This document shows positions 17,180-27,915 of a stretch of DNA of 64,000 nucleotides, piece after piece. Source of the stretch: an uncultured Bilophila sp. (GTDB taxonomy: Bacteria; Desulfobacterota; Desulfovibrionia; Desulfovibrionales; Desulfovibrionaceae); the NCBI GenBank assembly GCA_910585945.1, contig CAJUHZ010000010.1, positions 12,562 to 76,561 of the forward strand, written 5' to 3'. Numbering within the stretch: the first letter of the stretch is position 1; the number at the start of each line of letters is the position of its first letter. The position numbers and the translations under genes were made by a program. A model generated the notes under the pieces. The model ran no database searches. It saw only the letters and a list, made by a program, of their open reading frames with translations, and was not told the DNA's origin.

Positions 17180-17280
17180 TTTTCCTCGCATGTCTTCCCC
17201 ATGCTGGAGCGGCGGGATCGGACGGGCGCTCCAGAGGCCCGCGGCTTCATGCAGGCTTTTCGCGGACGGCGTGTTAGCGT

Positions 17281-17417
17281 GTGTTCACCCTACGAGAAAT
17301 TTTGTTCTCCGCCAAGGAAAAAAGGCTTTTTGTGAAGGGAATGCAATCTTATGGTACTTGACCGGAATAAAAAGCCTTTTTGACGCTGGCAGAGGATAAG
17401 GGCCGTAGTGTGAACAC
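17281..17417. mobile_element. MITE-like nested inverted repeat
   Basis: Outer 14-bp inverted repeats (17281-17294 and 17404-17417, one mismatch; GTGTTCACCCTACG against CGTAGTGTGAACAC) enclose inner 13-bp inverted repeats (17319-17331 and 17369-17381; AAAAAGGC + TTTTT against its complement). The 137-bp unit has no reading frame and lies in the non-coding gap between nrnA and the frameshifted gene. It could instead be a bidirectional terminator, since the inner arms form a T-tailed stem. Confidence 0.45.
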
Positions 17418-17436
17418 GCCCTGACGAGGTCTGACC

Positions 17437-18468
17437 CTAATCGCACCTGTCCTGATGGGGCGCGGATGGCGCGTCGTGAAAGGTCACTTCGCGGATCGCG
17501 TCCAGCGTTTGCCGCACGACGCCGGACATGGGCATGTCGATGGTGGCTCCCGCCGCGTTCAGGTGTCCGCCGCCTCCAAAACGGGCCGCCACGGCGCGCA
17601 CATCGTCGCGCCCGGCGGAACGCAGGCTGAGCTTGCAGCGATCCGCCGCGTCCTCGCGCACAAGCGCGGCCACGCGCACGCCCTTGATGCGGCGCATCTG
17701 CTCGGCAAAGCCTTCCAGATCTTCCCGGACAGCCCCGCCCGCCCTGATTTCGGCCAGAGTGACGGAGCAGAGCGCCGTTTTGCCGTCGTGCTCCAGGGTG
17801 AGCGTCTGGAGCAGCCGCCCCCACAGTCTGCTTTTGGCAAGCGACCACTGGTTGTCGAGGCGCTCGCGGATGGCCGGGGCGTTCAGCCCCGCCTCTACCA
17901 GTCGCGCCGCAAGCCGGAAGACGGCTGCGCTGGTGTTGCCGTGCGTGAAGGAACCCGTGTCGGACACCAGGGAAAGATAGACGCACGCGGCCAGATCACC
18001 CTCGAGGGGAACGCCGGCTGCGTCCGCCACCGCCGCCACCATTTGCCCTGTCGCCGCCATGCCGGGGTCAACCCAGTTGGCGAGCGAGGCGAAATTGGGG
18101 TTGCTGAGGTGGTGATCGATGTTGATGGAGGGATAGTTGGCGAAAACCGCCGAAAGCTCCCGCCCGATGCGCCAGAGATCGCCGCAGTCGAGCACAACGA
18201 CAAGCCCCGGCTTGAAGGGCAGATCGCCCGGCGTGGTGATGACGTCGCCCGGCAGGGGAACCCATTGCAGATAGTCCGGTACCCCGGTGGCGTTGTAGAT
18301 GGCGAAGCGCTTGCCCAGCGCGCGGGCCAGATGCGCCATTGCCCCTGTGGCCCCGATGGCGTCTCCGTCCGGACTGCCGTGCGCGGCAATGACAAGGTTG
18401 TCGTGACGTTGGAGGATCGAGGCCATTTCCGCGGCCTCGGGGCAGGTTTCGATGGATTCCGCAAGCAT
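17437..18468 (-). CDS. nrnA: DHH phosphoesterase, NrnA-like
   Basis: A 343-residue DHH/DHHA1 protein. NrnA enzymes degrade nano-RNA oligonucleotides and dephosphorylate pAp. Motifs in order: HGSPDGDAIGA (metal site), VLDCGDLWRIG, INIDHHLSN, LVSDTGSF, and the DHHA1 GGGGHLNAAG. All metal-binding Asp/His residues are present. It sits 33 bp below the DUF503 gene, its usual neighbourhood, but the rbfA gene often found between them is missing. Confidence 0.9.
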   Translation of the reverse strand: MLAESIETCPEAAEMASILQRHDNLVIAAHGSPDGDAIGATGAMAHLARALGKRFAIYNATGVPDYLQWVPLPGDVITTPGDLPFKPGLVVVLDCGDLWRIGRELSAVFANYPSINIDHHLSNPNFASLANWVDPGMAATGQMVAAVADAAGVPLEGDLAACVYLSLVSDTGSFTHGNTSAAVFRLAARLVEAGLNAPAIRERLDNQWSLAKSRLWGRLLQTLTLEHDGKTALCSVTLAEIRAGGAVREDLEGFAEQMRRIKGVRVAALVREDAADRCKLSLRSAGRDDVRAVAARFGGGGHLNAAGATIDMPMSGVVRQTLDAIREVTFHDAPSAPHQDRCD

Positions 18469-18501
18469 GACGTTTCCCTGTCGTTGATGTTGACGCCGGG
18501 G

Positions 18502-18801
18502 TCAGGCGTCCCCGGAGATGAATTCGAGATCGCTGTACACCATTTCCTCGTCGCAGACGGCTTCGAGCATGGCCAGACATTTGTCCATGCGTGAACGCAG
18601 GTGCCGTTCGTCATTGCTCAGGGAAACGAGCATGAGCCGCAGGTTGACGAGCGAATCCTGCGTTCCGGCTTCGGCAACGGCAACATTGAAGGTGTTGCGG
18701 ACCTTGCGTTTCAGACTGTCGGCCACGCGGCGTTTGCCTTTCAGCGAGTCGTTGCCGTGCAGATGGTATTCAACGGTAAGAACGGCGATGATCATGGGCA
18801 T
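18502..18801 (-). CDS. DUF503 family protein
   Basis: A 99-residue protein (MPMIIAVLTVEYHLHG, then DSLKGKRRVADSLKRKVRNTFNVAVAE) with the recognisable DUF503 pattern, including the SLKxKR segment and the DLRL-like strand. Biochemical role is unknown; it is usually encoded beside infB and rbfA. ATG 18801 is the family start; the frame extends 64 codons upstream through a hairpin region with no similarity. Confidence 0.9.
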   Translation of the reverse strand: MPMIIAVLTVEYHLHGNDSLKGKRRVADSLKRKVRNTFNVAVAEAGTQDSLVNLRLMLVSLSNDERHLRSRMDKCLAMLEAVCDEEMVYSDLEFISGDA

Positions 18802-18859
18802 GGTGGTATGCCTTTCGTGCGGACGGGGCCCGGCCGGAGTGGGGAAGAGCGGAAGGAAC

Positions 18860-18895
18860 AGGGAGCGGGAAAAACATAGGTCTTTCCCGCTCCCT
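18860..18895. terminator. Strong hairpin between infB and DUF503
   Basis: A perfect 13-bp stem (18860-18872 with 18883-18895) and a 10-base loop in the 195-bp gap. There is no T run on the minus strand after the stem, so it may be a processing or attenuation site rather than a full terminator. Confidence 0.5.
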
Positions 18896-18996
18896 TGATC
18901 AAGCGGTGATTCGCCGCTCGTCCGTATGCCTTGGGCAAACACGGCGAAGCAGAGGCTTCGCATGAGAAAACCCGGCCAGAGCCGGAGTTCCATCCG

Positions 18997-22066
<3,070 letters not shown>

Positions 22067-22077
<11 letters not shown>

Positions 22078-22303
22078 GCACTTTTTCTCCCTTGCGTTTC
22101 CGCGCCGGCGGGCGAAAACGCCGGAATTTTTCCTGGCAGGCCGTTTCCGAGCATACATACCAGCCCCGTCCGGGCCGGGTCTGGTTCTCATCGGCCAAAG
22201 GCTCTCCGCCCTCGGGCGGTCGAACGTAGCGCGTCAATTCCCGCTTCGGCGCGCGACGTCGGCAAACGGCGCACATTCTGATCGGTTCATGGCCGCGCTT
22301 CAT
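22067..22303 (-). CDS. ylxR: YlxR family RNA-binding protein (DUF448)
   Basis: 78 residues. The DUF448 pattern is clear: [19 protein letters not shown], then GRGWYVC and a basic tail. It is a small RNA-binding protein of the nusA-infB operon; some members act as nucleoid or RNase P-linked regulators. It begins 3 bp after the nusA stop and overlaps infB. Confidence 0.92.
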
Positions 22304-22306
22304 GCG

Positions 22307-23620
22307 TCAATCGCCGTTTTCCCCGGGGTTGTCCGGATCGCTCGCGGGAGAGGACGCATCCTCCCCGGACTCTGGTTTGGACTCTCCGGAAACCGGACTC
22401 AGCAAGTTGACGGCGGCCCGAAGGTCGCTGACGCGGCTTGCGGAAATGCCGAGGCGTTCCGCGAGTTCGTCATCTGTAGCCGCGCGAATCAGTTCCAGGG
22501 TGTTGAACCCGGCGCTGACGAGGCTGTCCATGGACACTTCCGCCACGCTTGCCACCTGTTCAAGCCCGCGCCCGATGGCGTTCGCCTCGTTATAACGAGT
22601 TTCGGTGAAAATATCGATCTTCCAGCCGAGCAGCTTGGCCGCGAGCTTGACGTTCTGCCCCTTGCGCCCGATGGCGCTGGTCAACTGATCGTCGGGAACA
22701 GTCACTTCGAGCAGATTGTCGGCGTCGTCCACGACAATGCGGGAAATCAGGGCCGGCGCAAGCGCGTTGCGGGCGTATGTGGCGATTTCCGGACTCCAGA
22801 CCACAATGTCGATCCGCTCTCCATGCAATTCCTGCACGATGTTCTGGATGCGCGCGCCGCGCACGCCGACGCACGCGCCAACAGGGTCCACATCCCGCTC
22901 GCGCGAAAGCACGGCCACTTTGGCGCGGCTGCCGGGATCCCGCGCCACGCCCATGATCTGAACGGTGCCGTCATCCACTTCAGGCACTTCGCGGCGGAAG
23001 AGGGCGGCCATGTAGTCCCGGTGCGAACGAGAGATGATGACCTGGGGGCCGCGTCCTTCCTTTCGCACATCAATGATGAGCGCCTGCACGCGATCGCCGC
23101 GCTTGCAATGCTCCCTGGGGATCAGTTCTTCCTTGGGGAGCAGCGCTTCGGTGCGGCCGAGGTTGATGACCCAGCCGCCCTTGTCGCGCCGCTGGATGAT
23201 GCCGCTGACGATCTCGCCGATGCGATCCTTGTATTCCTCGTAGATGATCTCCTGCTCGGCGTCGCGCATGCGCTGGATGATCACCTGCTTGGCGGATTGC
23301 GCGGCGATGCGCCCGAGATCCGTCACCTTGAGCGGAAAACCGATTTCATCGTCGATCTGCACGGAGGGATCGAGTTCCCGCGCGCCTTCAAGCGCGATCT
23401 CGCTGTCCGGATCTTCCACTTCATCCACAACGATTTTGAACTGGTGGACCTGAATGTCGCCGGTTTCATCGTTGTAGCTGACTTCCACGTCGATCGTTTC
23501 GCCGTATTTGCGGATCACCGAGGTGCGCACGGCGTCTTCCAGCGTGTCGATCAGCATATCGCGATCAAGGCCCTTGTCCTTGCTGATCTGGTCAATGGCC
23601 TTTTTCAGCTCCAAATTCAT
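22307..23620 (-). CDS. nusA: Transcription termination/antitermination factor NusA
   Basis: A 437-residue RNA polymerase-binding factor. The N-terminal domain (LKKAIDQISKDKGLD) is followed by an S1 domain, then KH domains with ACVGVRGARIQNIVQEL and AIGRKGQNVKLA. A short C-terminal Ala/Ser-rich helix-hairpin segment near LGISASRVSDLRAA completes it; the E. coli-type acidic repeats are shorter here. ATGA overlap with rimP, and GGAGG precedes the start. Confidence 0.97.
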   Translation of the reverse strand: MNLELKKAIDQISKDKGLDRDMLIDTLEDAVRTSVIRKYGETIDVEVSYNDETGDIQVHQFKIVVDEVEDPDSEIALEGARELDPSVQIDDEIGFPLKVTDLGRIAAQSAKQVIIQRMRDAEQEIIYEEYKDRIGEIVSGIIQRRDKGGWVINLGRTEALLPKEELIPREHCKRGDRVQALIIDVRKEGRGPQVIISRSHRDYMAALFRREVPEVDDGTVQIMGVARDPGSRAKVAVLSRERDVDPVGACVGVRGARIQNIVQELHGERIDIVVWSPEIATYARNALAPALISRIVVDDADNLLEVTVPDDQLTSAIGRKGQNVKLAAKLLGWKIDIFTETRYNEANAIGRGLEQVASVAEVSMDSLVSAGFNTLELIRAATDDELAERLGISASRVSDLRAAVNLLSPVSGESKPESGEDASSPASDPDNPGENGD

Positions 23621-24261
23621 GCAACGCCTCCGTGGGGCAAATTCGATCCGCTTGTGCCGTGTCGTTTCGTGTTGCCGCCCTTTTTCGCCCCCGGTTCCGG
23701 AAAAATGTGGACAAGAACGGCCTTTCGCACGGCGGACCAGGGAATGTCGGCGGATGCGGGTTCGTCCGCCGCGCGCCGCGCCACAGGGGCAAGCGGCAGA
23801 TCAAGGGTAAAGGCATTGTCGGTCGTCCGTGAAAGAACGCCGTGAAATTTCTTTCTGCCGGGCCAGGCCGCAAGCGGCGCGGAAAGCACGACTTCAATCT
23901 CGCGCCCCAGATAGGCGCGCAGTTGCTCAAGGCGGAAAAAGGGGCGTTCAAGCCCGGGGGAAGAAACCTCAAGCGTCCAGCCGGACGCGAACATGTCTTC
24001 CACGTCGAGCGAGAGGCCAAGCAGGCGGGAAAGTTCCGCGCATTGTTCGATGGTGACGCCCGGCGTTTCCGGCCCGGCGTCTTCCCGCCCGTTTTCAGCG
24101 CTTTCGTCGCGCTGCTCGGGCAGGTTCGGCGCATCCACATACACGCGGACAAGGGGGCGTGAGGCTCCGAGAATTTCCACACCCCAAAGTTCAAGCCCGA
24201 GAGATGCCGCCAGGGGCGCGCTCAGGCGGGCGACAGACTCGATTCGATCCGGCAACTGCAT
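23617..24261 (-). CDS. rimP: Ribosome maturation factor RimP
   Basis: A 214-residue protein needed for 30S maturation. The N-terminal domain begins RIESVARLSAPLAASLGLELWGVE and continues RPLVRVYVDAP; the C-terminal Sm-like fold includes LEVSSPGLERPFF. It is about 60 residues longer than most RimP, because of an acidic insert (PEQRDESAENGREDAGPET) and an extended tail. ATG 24261 fits the family start and has GAGGAAG upstream. It heads the nusA operon. Confidence 0.93.
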   Translation of the reverse strand: MQLPDRIESVARLSAPLAASLGLELWGVEILGASRPLVRVYVDAPNLPEQRDESAENGREDAGPETPGVTIEQCAELSRLLGLSLDVEDMFASGWTLEVSSPGLERPFFRLEQLRAYLGREIEVVLSAPLAAWPGRKKFHGVLSRTTDNAFTLDLPLAPVARRAADEPASADIPWSAVRKAVLVHIFPEPGAKKGGNTKRHGTSGSNLPHGGVA

Positions 24262-24346
24262 AAATAGCGTAACTTCCTCAAAAAATAGAGAACAGCATTG
24301 TTTCTCAACACAAACCGCAAGGTTTGCGCGCCGCGAAGCGGCGTGG

Positions 24347-24376
24347 GTCAGCCAAAAGTCACGCTTTTGGGCTGAC
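24347..24376 (-). terminator. Hairpin at the end of the small membrane gene
   Basis: A 12-bp stem (GTCAGCCAAAAG with CTTTTGGGCTGAC, one bulged G) that overlaps the stop codon of the frame ending at 24348. No T run follows on the minus strand. Confidence 0.35.
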
Positions 24377-24542
24377 GCTCTTCCGCCTTGAAAATGTGCA
24401 TCATCAAGGCGGACAGCATAAGGGGCGCGCCGCCGGCAGGCCGGAGCGCGGCATAAAAAAAGGGGGCCGTTGTCAGGCCACCCAGCAGGGCCGCAGTCAC
24501 GGCCAGACAGGATGTGGAGAAACAAAACAGATGTTTTGTCAT
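24348..24542 (-). CDS. Small hypothetical membrane protein
   Basis: A possible 64-residue protein, not recognised. It has a hydrophobic N-terminal stretch (LAVTAALLGGLTTAPFFYAAL) and a second one (APLMLSALMMHIF), so one or two membrane spans. Third codon positions are GC-rich, as in neighbouring genes, and a promoter-like pair lies 18 bp upstream. The GGAAG ribosome site is only 2 bases from the ATG, which lowers confidence. It lies between the nudix gene and rimP. Confidence 0.4.
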   Translation of the reverse strand: MTKHLFCFSTSCLAVTAALLGGLTTAPFFYAALRPAGGAPLMLSALMMHIFKAEERQPKSVTFG

Positions 24543-24559
24543 CTCTTCCGCACGGGCAT

Positions 24560-24588
24560 CACTTAGCCCGAGCCTTGCGCTTTGTCAA
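24560..24588 (-). promoter_or_regulatory. Putative promoter upstream of the small membrane gene and rimP
   Basis: TTGACA (24588-24583) and TAAGTG (24565-24560) with 17 bp between. The -35 is perfect; the -10 is weak. It could drive the small membrane gene and the rimP-nusA-infB block. Confidence 0.45.
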
Positions 24589-24735
24589 GTTTTCCCGAGA
24601 AAAAAGCCGCGGAACGGCAATGTTCTTCAGGCGGCAGGGGCAGGGCAATCGCATGAACCGGCGCACCACGCTGAAATAACAGCATTTAATGGCCTGGAAA
24701 GAATTTGTCCATGTCTTTTCGAACAGTTGCGCCAT

Positions 24736-25182
24736 TCACGCGATTGCCCGGGGCGGCAGGGCCGTCAGTTCCGCCAGCAGCGGGCGATCGGCCGGGAGAA
24801 AGGGCAGGGCTTCGGCTTCGTGGGGGGTGACCCAGCGCAGCACCTGCCCTTCTCGCGGAAAGGGTTCGCCGCTGAAGGCGCAGACATGAAAGATGTGGAG
24901 GCGCACGGCGCGGCGCGGGTACCTGTGTTCCACCACAGTCCACAGCCTGAGCGAACGGGCGATCACGCCCAGTTCCTCCTCAAGCTCGCGGACAAGGGCC
25001 TGTTCCGGGCTTTCCCCCGATTCGATCTTGCCGCCGGGAAATTCCCACAGTCCGGCCTGGGGAGAGGTGCGCGGCCGGCGCGCGGCAAGGAAGCGATCTT
25101 CCCGCCACAGGACGCCGCATGCCACGGCGATATGGGGCGCAGTCTCAGGCGCGCTCAAGATAGGCGGCGATTGTCGCGTCAT
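24736..25182 (-). CDS. NUDIX hydrolase, MutT-like
   Basis: A 148-residue protein resembling 8-oxo-dGTP pyrophosphohydrolases. The Nudix box GGKIESGESPEQALVRELEEELGV (first and last parts quoted: GGKIESGE, RELEEELGV) is intact, preceded by RRPRTSPQAGLWEFPGG, which is typical of MutT. The start at ATG 25182 overlaps the end of the IMP cyclohydrolase gene by 38 bp and has no clear ribosome site, so translational coupling is likely. Confidence 0.85.
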   Translation of the reverse strand: MTRQSPPILSAPETAPHIAVACGVLWREDRFLAARRPRTSPQAGLWEFPGGKIESGESPEQALVRELEEELGVIARSLRLWTVVEHRYPRRAVRLHIFHVCAFSGEPFPREGQVLRWVTPHEAEALPFLPADRPLLAELTALPPRAIA

Positions 25183-25738
25183 ACCGGGAGGTCCGGGCAA
25201 AAGCCTGGGCGGCCATGCGTTGCCGGAACGGGAGGGATACCCCCTGTTCGGAGCGTTCCATTTCGCGCATGGCTTCGGAGTAGGCCGCCGGATCGCACAG
25301 CACGAGCATACTGTGGAAGTTCTTGGCCGCCGCACGGAGCAGACAGGGGCCGCCGATGTCAATTTCCTCAATGGCTTCGCTGGGTTCAAGCCCTTTCGCC
25401 AGAGCGCTGTCAAAGTCGTACAGATTGACGCAGACGAGATCGAACGTCCGGATGCCGTGCTCGGCCAGGGTGGCCATATGGGCGGGGTTGTCCTTGTCGG
25501 CCAGAATGCCGCCGTGGATGGCGGGATGCAGGGTCTTGACCCTGCCGCCCAGAATTTCGGGAAAGCCTGTCGTCGCGCTGACAGCCACGACGGGAAGCCC
25601 GGCCTTTTCCAGGTGCTTCAGCGTGCCGCCGGTAGACACCAGCTCCACGCCCCGCCTGTGCAGAAAGTCCGCCAGTTCGGTCAGCCCGTCCTTGTGGGTG
25701 ACGCTGAGCAGCGCCCGCCTGATCGGAAGAAAATCCAT
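25145..25738 (-). CDS. IMP cyclohydrolase (stand-alone PurH N-domain)
   Basis: A 197-residue protein that closes the ring of FAICAR to give IMP. It matches the N-terminal half of bifunctional PurH: RRALLSVTHKDGLTELA, LVSTGGTLKHLEKAG, TGFPEILGGRVKTLHPAIHGGIL, and EEIDIGGPCLLRAAAKN. The formyltransferase (AICARFT) half is absent, so that step must be carried by another gene. ATG 25738 is chosen for GAGG 9 bases upstream and because the family begins there. Confidence 0.9.
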   Translation of the reverse strand: MDFLPIRRALLSVTHKDGLTELADFLHRRGVELVSTGGTLKHLEKAGLPVVAVSATTGFPEILGGRVKTLHPAIHGGILADKDNPAHMATLAEHGIRTFDLVCVNLYDFDSALAKGLEPSEAIEEIDIGGPCLLRAAAKNFHSMLVLCDPAAYSEAMREMERSEQGVSLPFRQRMAAQAFARTSRYDATIAAYLERA

Positions 25739-25885
25739 ACGCATGAACCTCATGGCCCGCCGGTGACAAGACGGGACGCGGGTTGGAAAAAACGATGAAA
25801 GCATTGACGGCCACGCTTCATGACCGCACAATAACGACGTCTTGCGGCCCCGGAAACTCTGGCCGGAAGGCGCGGCCGGGCCGGA

Positions 25886-26026
25886 TCAGTGCCGCATGTG
25901 GTCGCCTTTTTTGATGCGCGCGAACGACGTCACGACAATAAGGCAGAAATAGAGAAAAATGAGCGACACGCCCACAAAACCCTGCGGGGTGGAGTGCATG
26001 GCGTTGGCGACAAGCTGGGACAACAT
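25886..26026 (-). CDS. Small single-span membrane peptide
   Basis: A 46-codon frame: short polar start, a hydrophobic segment (VGVSLIFLYFCLIVVTSFA, about residues 18-36) and a basic tail RIKKGDHMRH. AAGGAG lies 8 bases before the ATG and third positions are GC-rich, so it is probably translated. The topology suggests an inner-membrane peptide with a cytoplasmic basic tail. Function unknown; the neighbours (IMP cyclohydrolase, RNA methyltransferase) give no clue. Confidence 0.6.
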   Translation of the reverse strand: MLSQLVANAMHSTPQGFVGVSLIFLYFCLIVVTSFARIKKGDHMRH

Positions 26027-26163
26027 GACAAAACTCCTTGGATTGCATTCTGACGGCCGGAGCGGACGGCGAGACCATCCGCCTTCGGCAGGATCTCCCG
26101 AGTTTCGGCAAATGTCAAGCGGCCGGCCGCGGCATGGCCGGTTGTCGGCTTGCGGGGGTGGAC

Positions 26164-27768
26164 ATGAGTGAAGCGGGGAACGACTCCCGCCGTGCGGTTT
26201 CGCGCGTTGACAGCGTGCGCGCGGGAGATGTCGTCGAGTTGCGGATAGGCGCGCTGGCGTCGGACGGACGCGGCATCGGCCGCCTGACCGGGCAGGATGC
26301 GCCCGGGGATCGGGATGCGTCCGGAGCCGGACTGACCGTATTTGTGGGCGGCGCTCTGCCCGGCCAGATGGTGCGGGCGCGGATCACGACAGTGCGCAAG
26401 CGTCTGGCCGAAGCGGACGTGACGGCCGTCGTCCGCCCCTCCCCGGAGGAACGGGAGGCGCTCTGCCCGCACGGCGGGCGTCGGATCGAAAGCGGGACGG
26501 GAAGTGAGAGCGGGAACGGGGCCGAATGTGAGGGGCGTTGGCCGGGCGCTTGCGGCGGTTGCCCCTGGCAGGGCTTGCGCTACGATCGCCAGCTTTTTTG
26601 GAAAGAACGCATCCTGCGCGATGCGCTGGAGCGGGTCGGCCGCCTGGAAGATCCCCCTGTTCTGCCGGTGCTGGCCTCGCCGCGGGAGTGGGGCTGCCGC
26701 AACAAGATGGAATTTGCTTTCGCGCCTGTCGGGGAAGGAGGGGCCGGTTTCCTGCCCGGCGGCTCCGGGAGCGGAGGAGGGCTGGTTCTGGGCCTGCGCG
26801 AGCGCGCGTCACGCCGCGTGACGCCGGTTACCGGCTGTCTGATGCAGAGCGGGCGGACAATGCGCCTGCTTGAGGCCATGCGGGGTTTTGCGGCGGACGA
26901 GGGCCTGAGCGCCTGGAACCCTGCCTCGGGGCAGGGGCTGTGCCGTTTTCTGGTAACCCGCGAGCCTGTGGGGGAGGCCGAAGCGACTCCGGCGCGCGGG
27001 GCGGCCGCCCGGGCCTGTCTGGCCGAACTGATCGTCGGGCCGGATCTCGCTGCGGACGCGGCCGCCGCGTTTGGCCGGCGAGTTGCGGCGGCGCTTCGGG
27101 AAGCCGTGCCCGATTTGACGGGCTTTGTCCTTTCCCGGCGGGCGGCGGCGAGCGATGTGGCGTATGGCGAGACCACGCTGTACCGTGAAGGGGAAACCCG
27201 CCTGACCGAACGTATCGGCCCCCTGCGCGTCGAACTGGGGCACGACGCCTTTTTTCAGGTCAACACCGCCGCGGCCTCGCTGCTGTACGCCGAAGCCGCG
27301 CGCATGGCCGACGCGGGCGCGGCGCGGCGTTTCTGGGATGTGTACTGTGGGGTCGGCTCTCTGGGGTTGTACCTGCTGAAAGCGGGCGGCCTGCCTCGGG
27401 AAACGGAACTCACGGGCATTGAGACCATGCCCGGCGGCGTGCGCATGGCGCGGCGCAACGCCGCGGCGCTCGGGCTGGAACGCTGCCGCTTTGTCAGAGG
27501 CGACGCCGCGGACGTGTTGCGGCGTCTGCCCGGCGTTCCCGACGTCATGACGGTCGATCCGCCTCGCGCCGGGCTTGCTCCGGCGGTGATTCGGAGCATT
27601 CTCCGCGTCATGCCGGCGCGACTGGTCTATGTTTCGTGCAATCCCGCCACTCTGGCGCGGGACGCCGCCCTGCTAGCTCCGGGGTTTCGCCTGTGCCGGA
27701 CACGTCCTGTGGATCTTTTTCCGCAGACGCCGCATGTGGAGTCCGTGTCGTTGTTCGTGCCGCGCTGA
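26164..27768 (+). CDS. TrmA/RlmD-family class I SAM-dependent RNA (uracil-5-)-methyltransferase
   Basis: A 534-residue enzyme. An N-terminal TRAM domain (VVELRIGALASDGRGIGRL) leads into Fe-S cysteines (ALCPHGG ... ACGGCPWQGLRYDRQL), then the SAM-binding fold with FFQVNTAAA, DVYCGVGSLGLYLL and MTVDPPRAGL. The catalytic Cys is in VYVSCNPATLARD. It methylates C5 of uridine in 23S rRNA (RlmD/RlmCD type) or tRNA; which one cannot be told. A Gly-rich insert with repeated SGxGSGS-like residues sits near residue 200. ATG 26164 is the first start close to the TRAM domain. Confidence 0.9.
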   Translation: MSEAGNDSRRAVSRVDSVRAGDVVELRIGALASDGRGIGRLTGQDAPGDRDASGAGLTVFVGGALPGQMVRARITTVRKRLAEADVTAVVRPSPEEREALCPHGGRRIESGTGSESGNGAECEGRWPGACGGCPWQGLRYDRQLFWKERILRDALERVGRLEDPPVLPVLASPREWGCRNKMEFAFAPVGEGGAGFLPGGSGSGGGLVLGLRERASRRVTPVTGCLMQSGRTMRLLEAMRGFAADEGLSAWNPASGQGLCRFLVTREPVGEAEATPARGAAARACLAELIVGPDLAADAAAAFGRRVAAALREAVPDLTGFVLSRRAAASDVAYGETTLYREGETRLTERIGPLRVELGHDAFFQVNTAAASLLYAEAARMADAGAARRFWDVYCGVGSLGLYLLKAGGLPRETELTGIETMPGGVRMARRNAAALGLERCRFVRGDAADVLRRLPGVPDVMTVDPPRAGLAPAVIRSILRVMPARLVYVSCNPATLARDAALLAPGFRLCRTRPVDLFPQTPHVESVSLFVPR

Positions 27769-27854
27769 GAGGCTGTTTCTGCCCGCAGACTCAGCACTTG
27801 CGGCCTTGTCGGGCGCGTGCTACACGCTTGCCGGCGTTTTTTCGCGAATGATCC

Positions 27855-27894
27855 TGCAAAAATTCTTCGTATAATCATGCGAAGAATTTTTGCA
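27855..27894. terminator. Perfect 15-bp palindrome before the deacetylase gene
   Basis: Arms 27855-27869 and 27880-27894 pair without mismatch around a 10-base loop. It lies 86 bp after the methyltransferase stop and 21 bp before the deacetylase ATG. The AAAAA/TTTTT outer arms would give a T run inside the descending stem. It may terminate the first gene or act as an operator or leader structure for the second. Confidence 0.55.
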
Positions 27895-27915
27895 ATCAGA
27901 CACCAGAGGCGTCGT

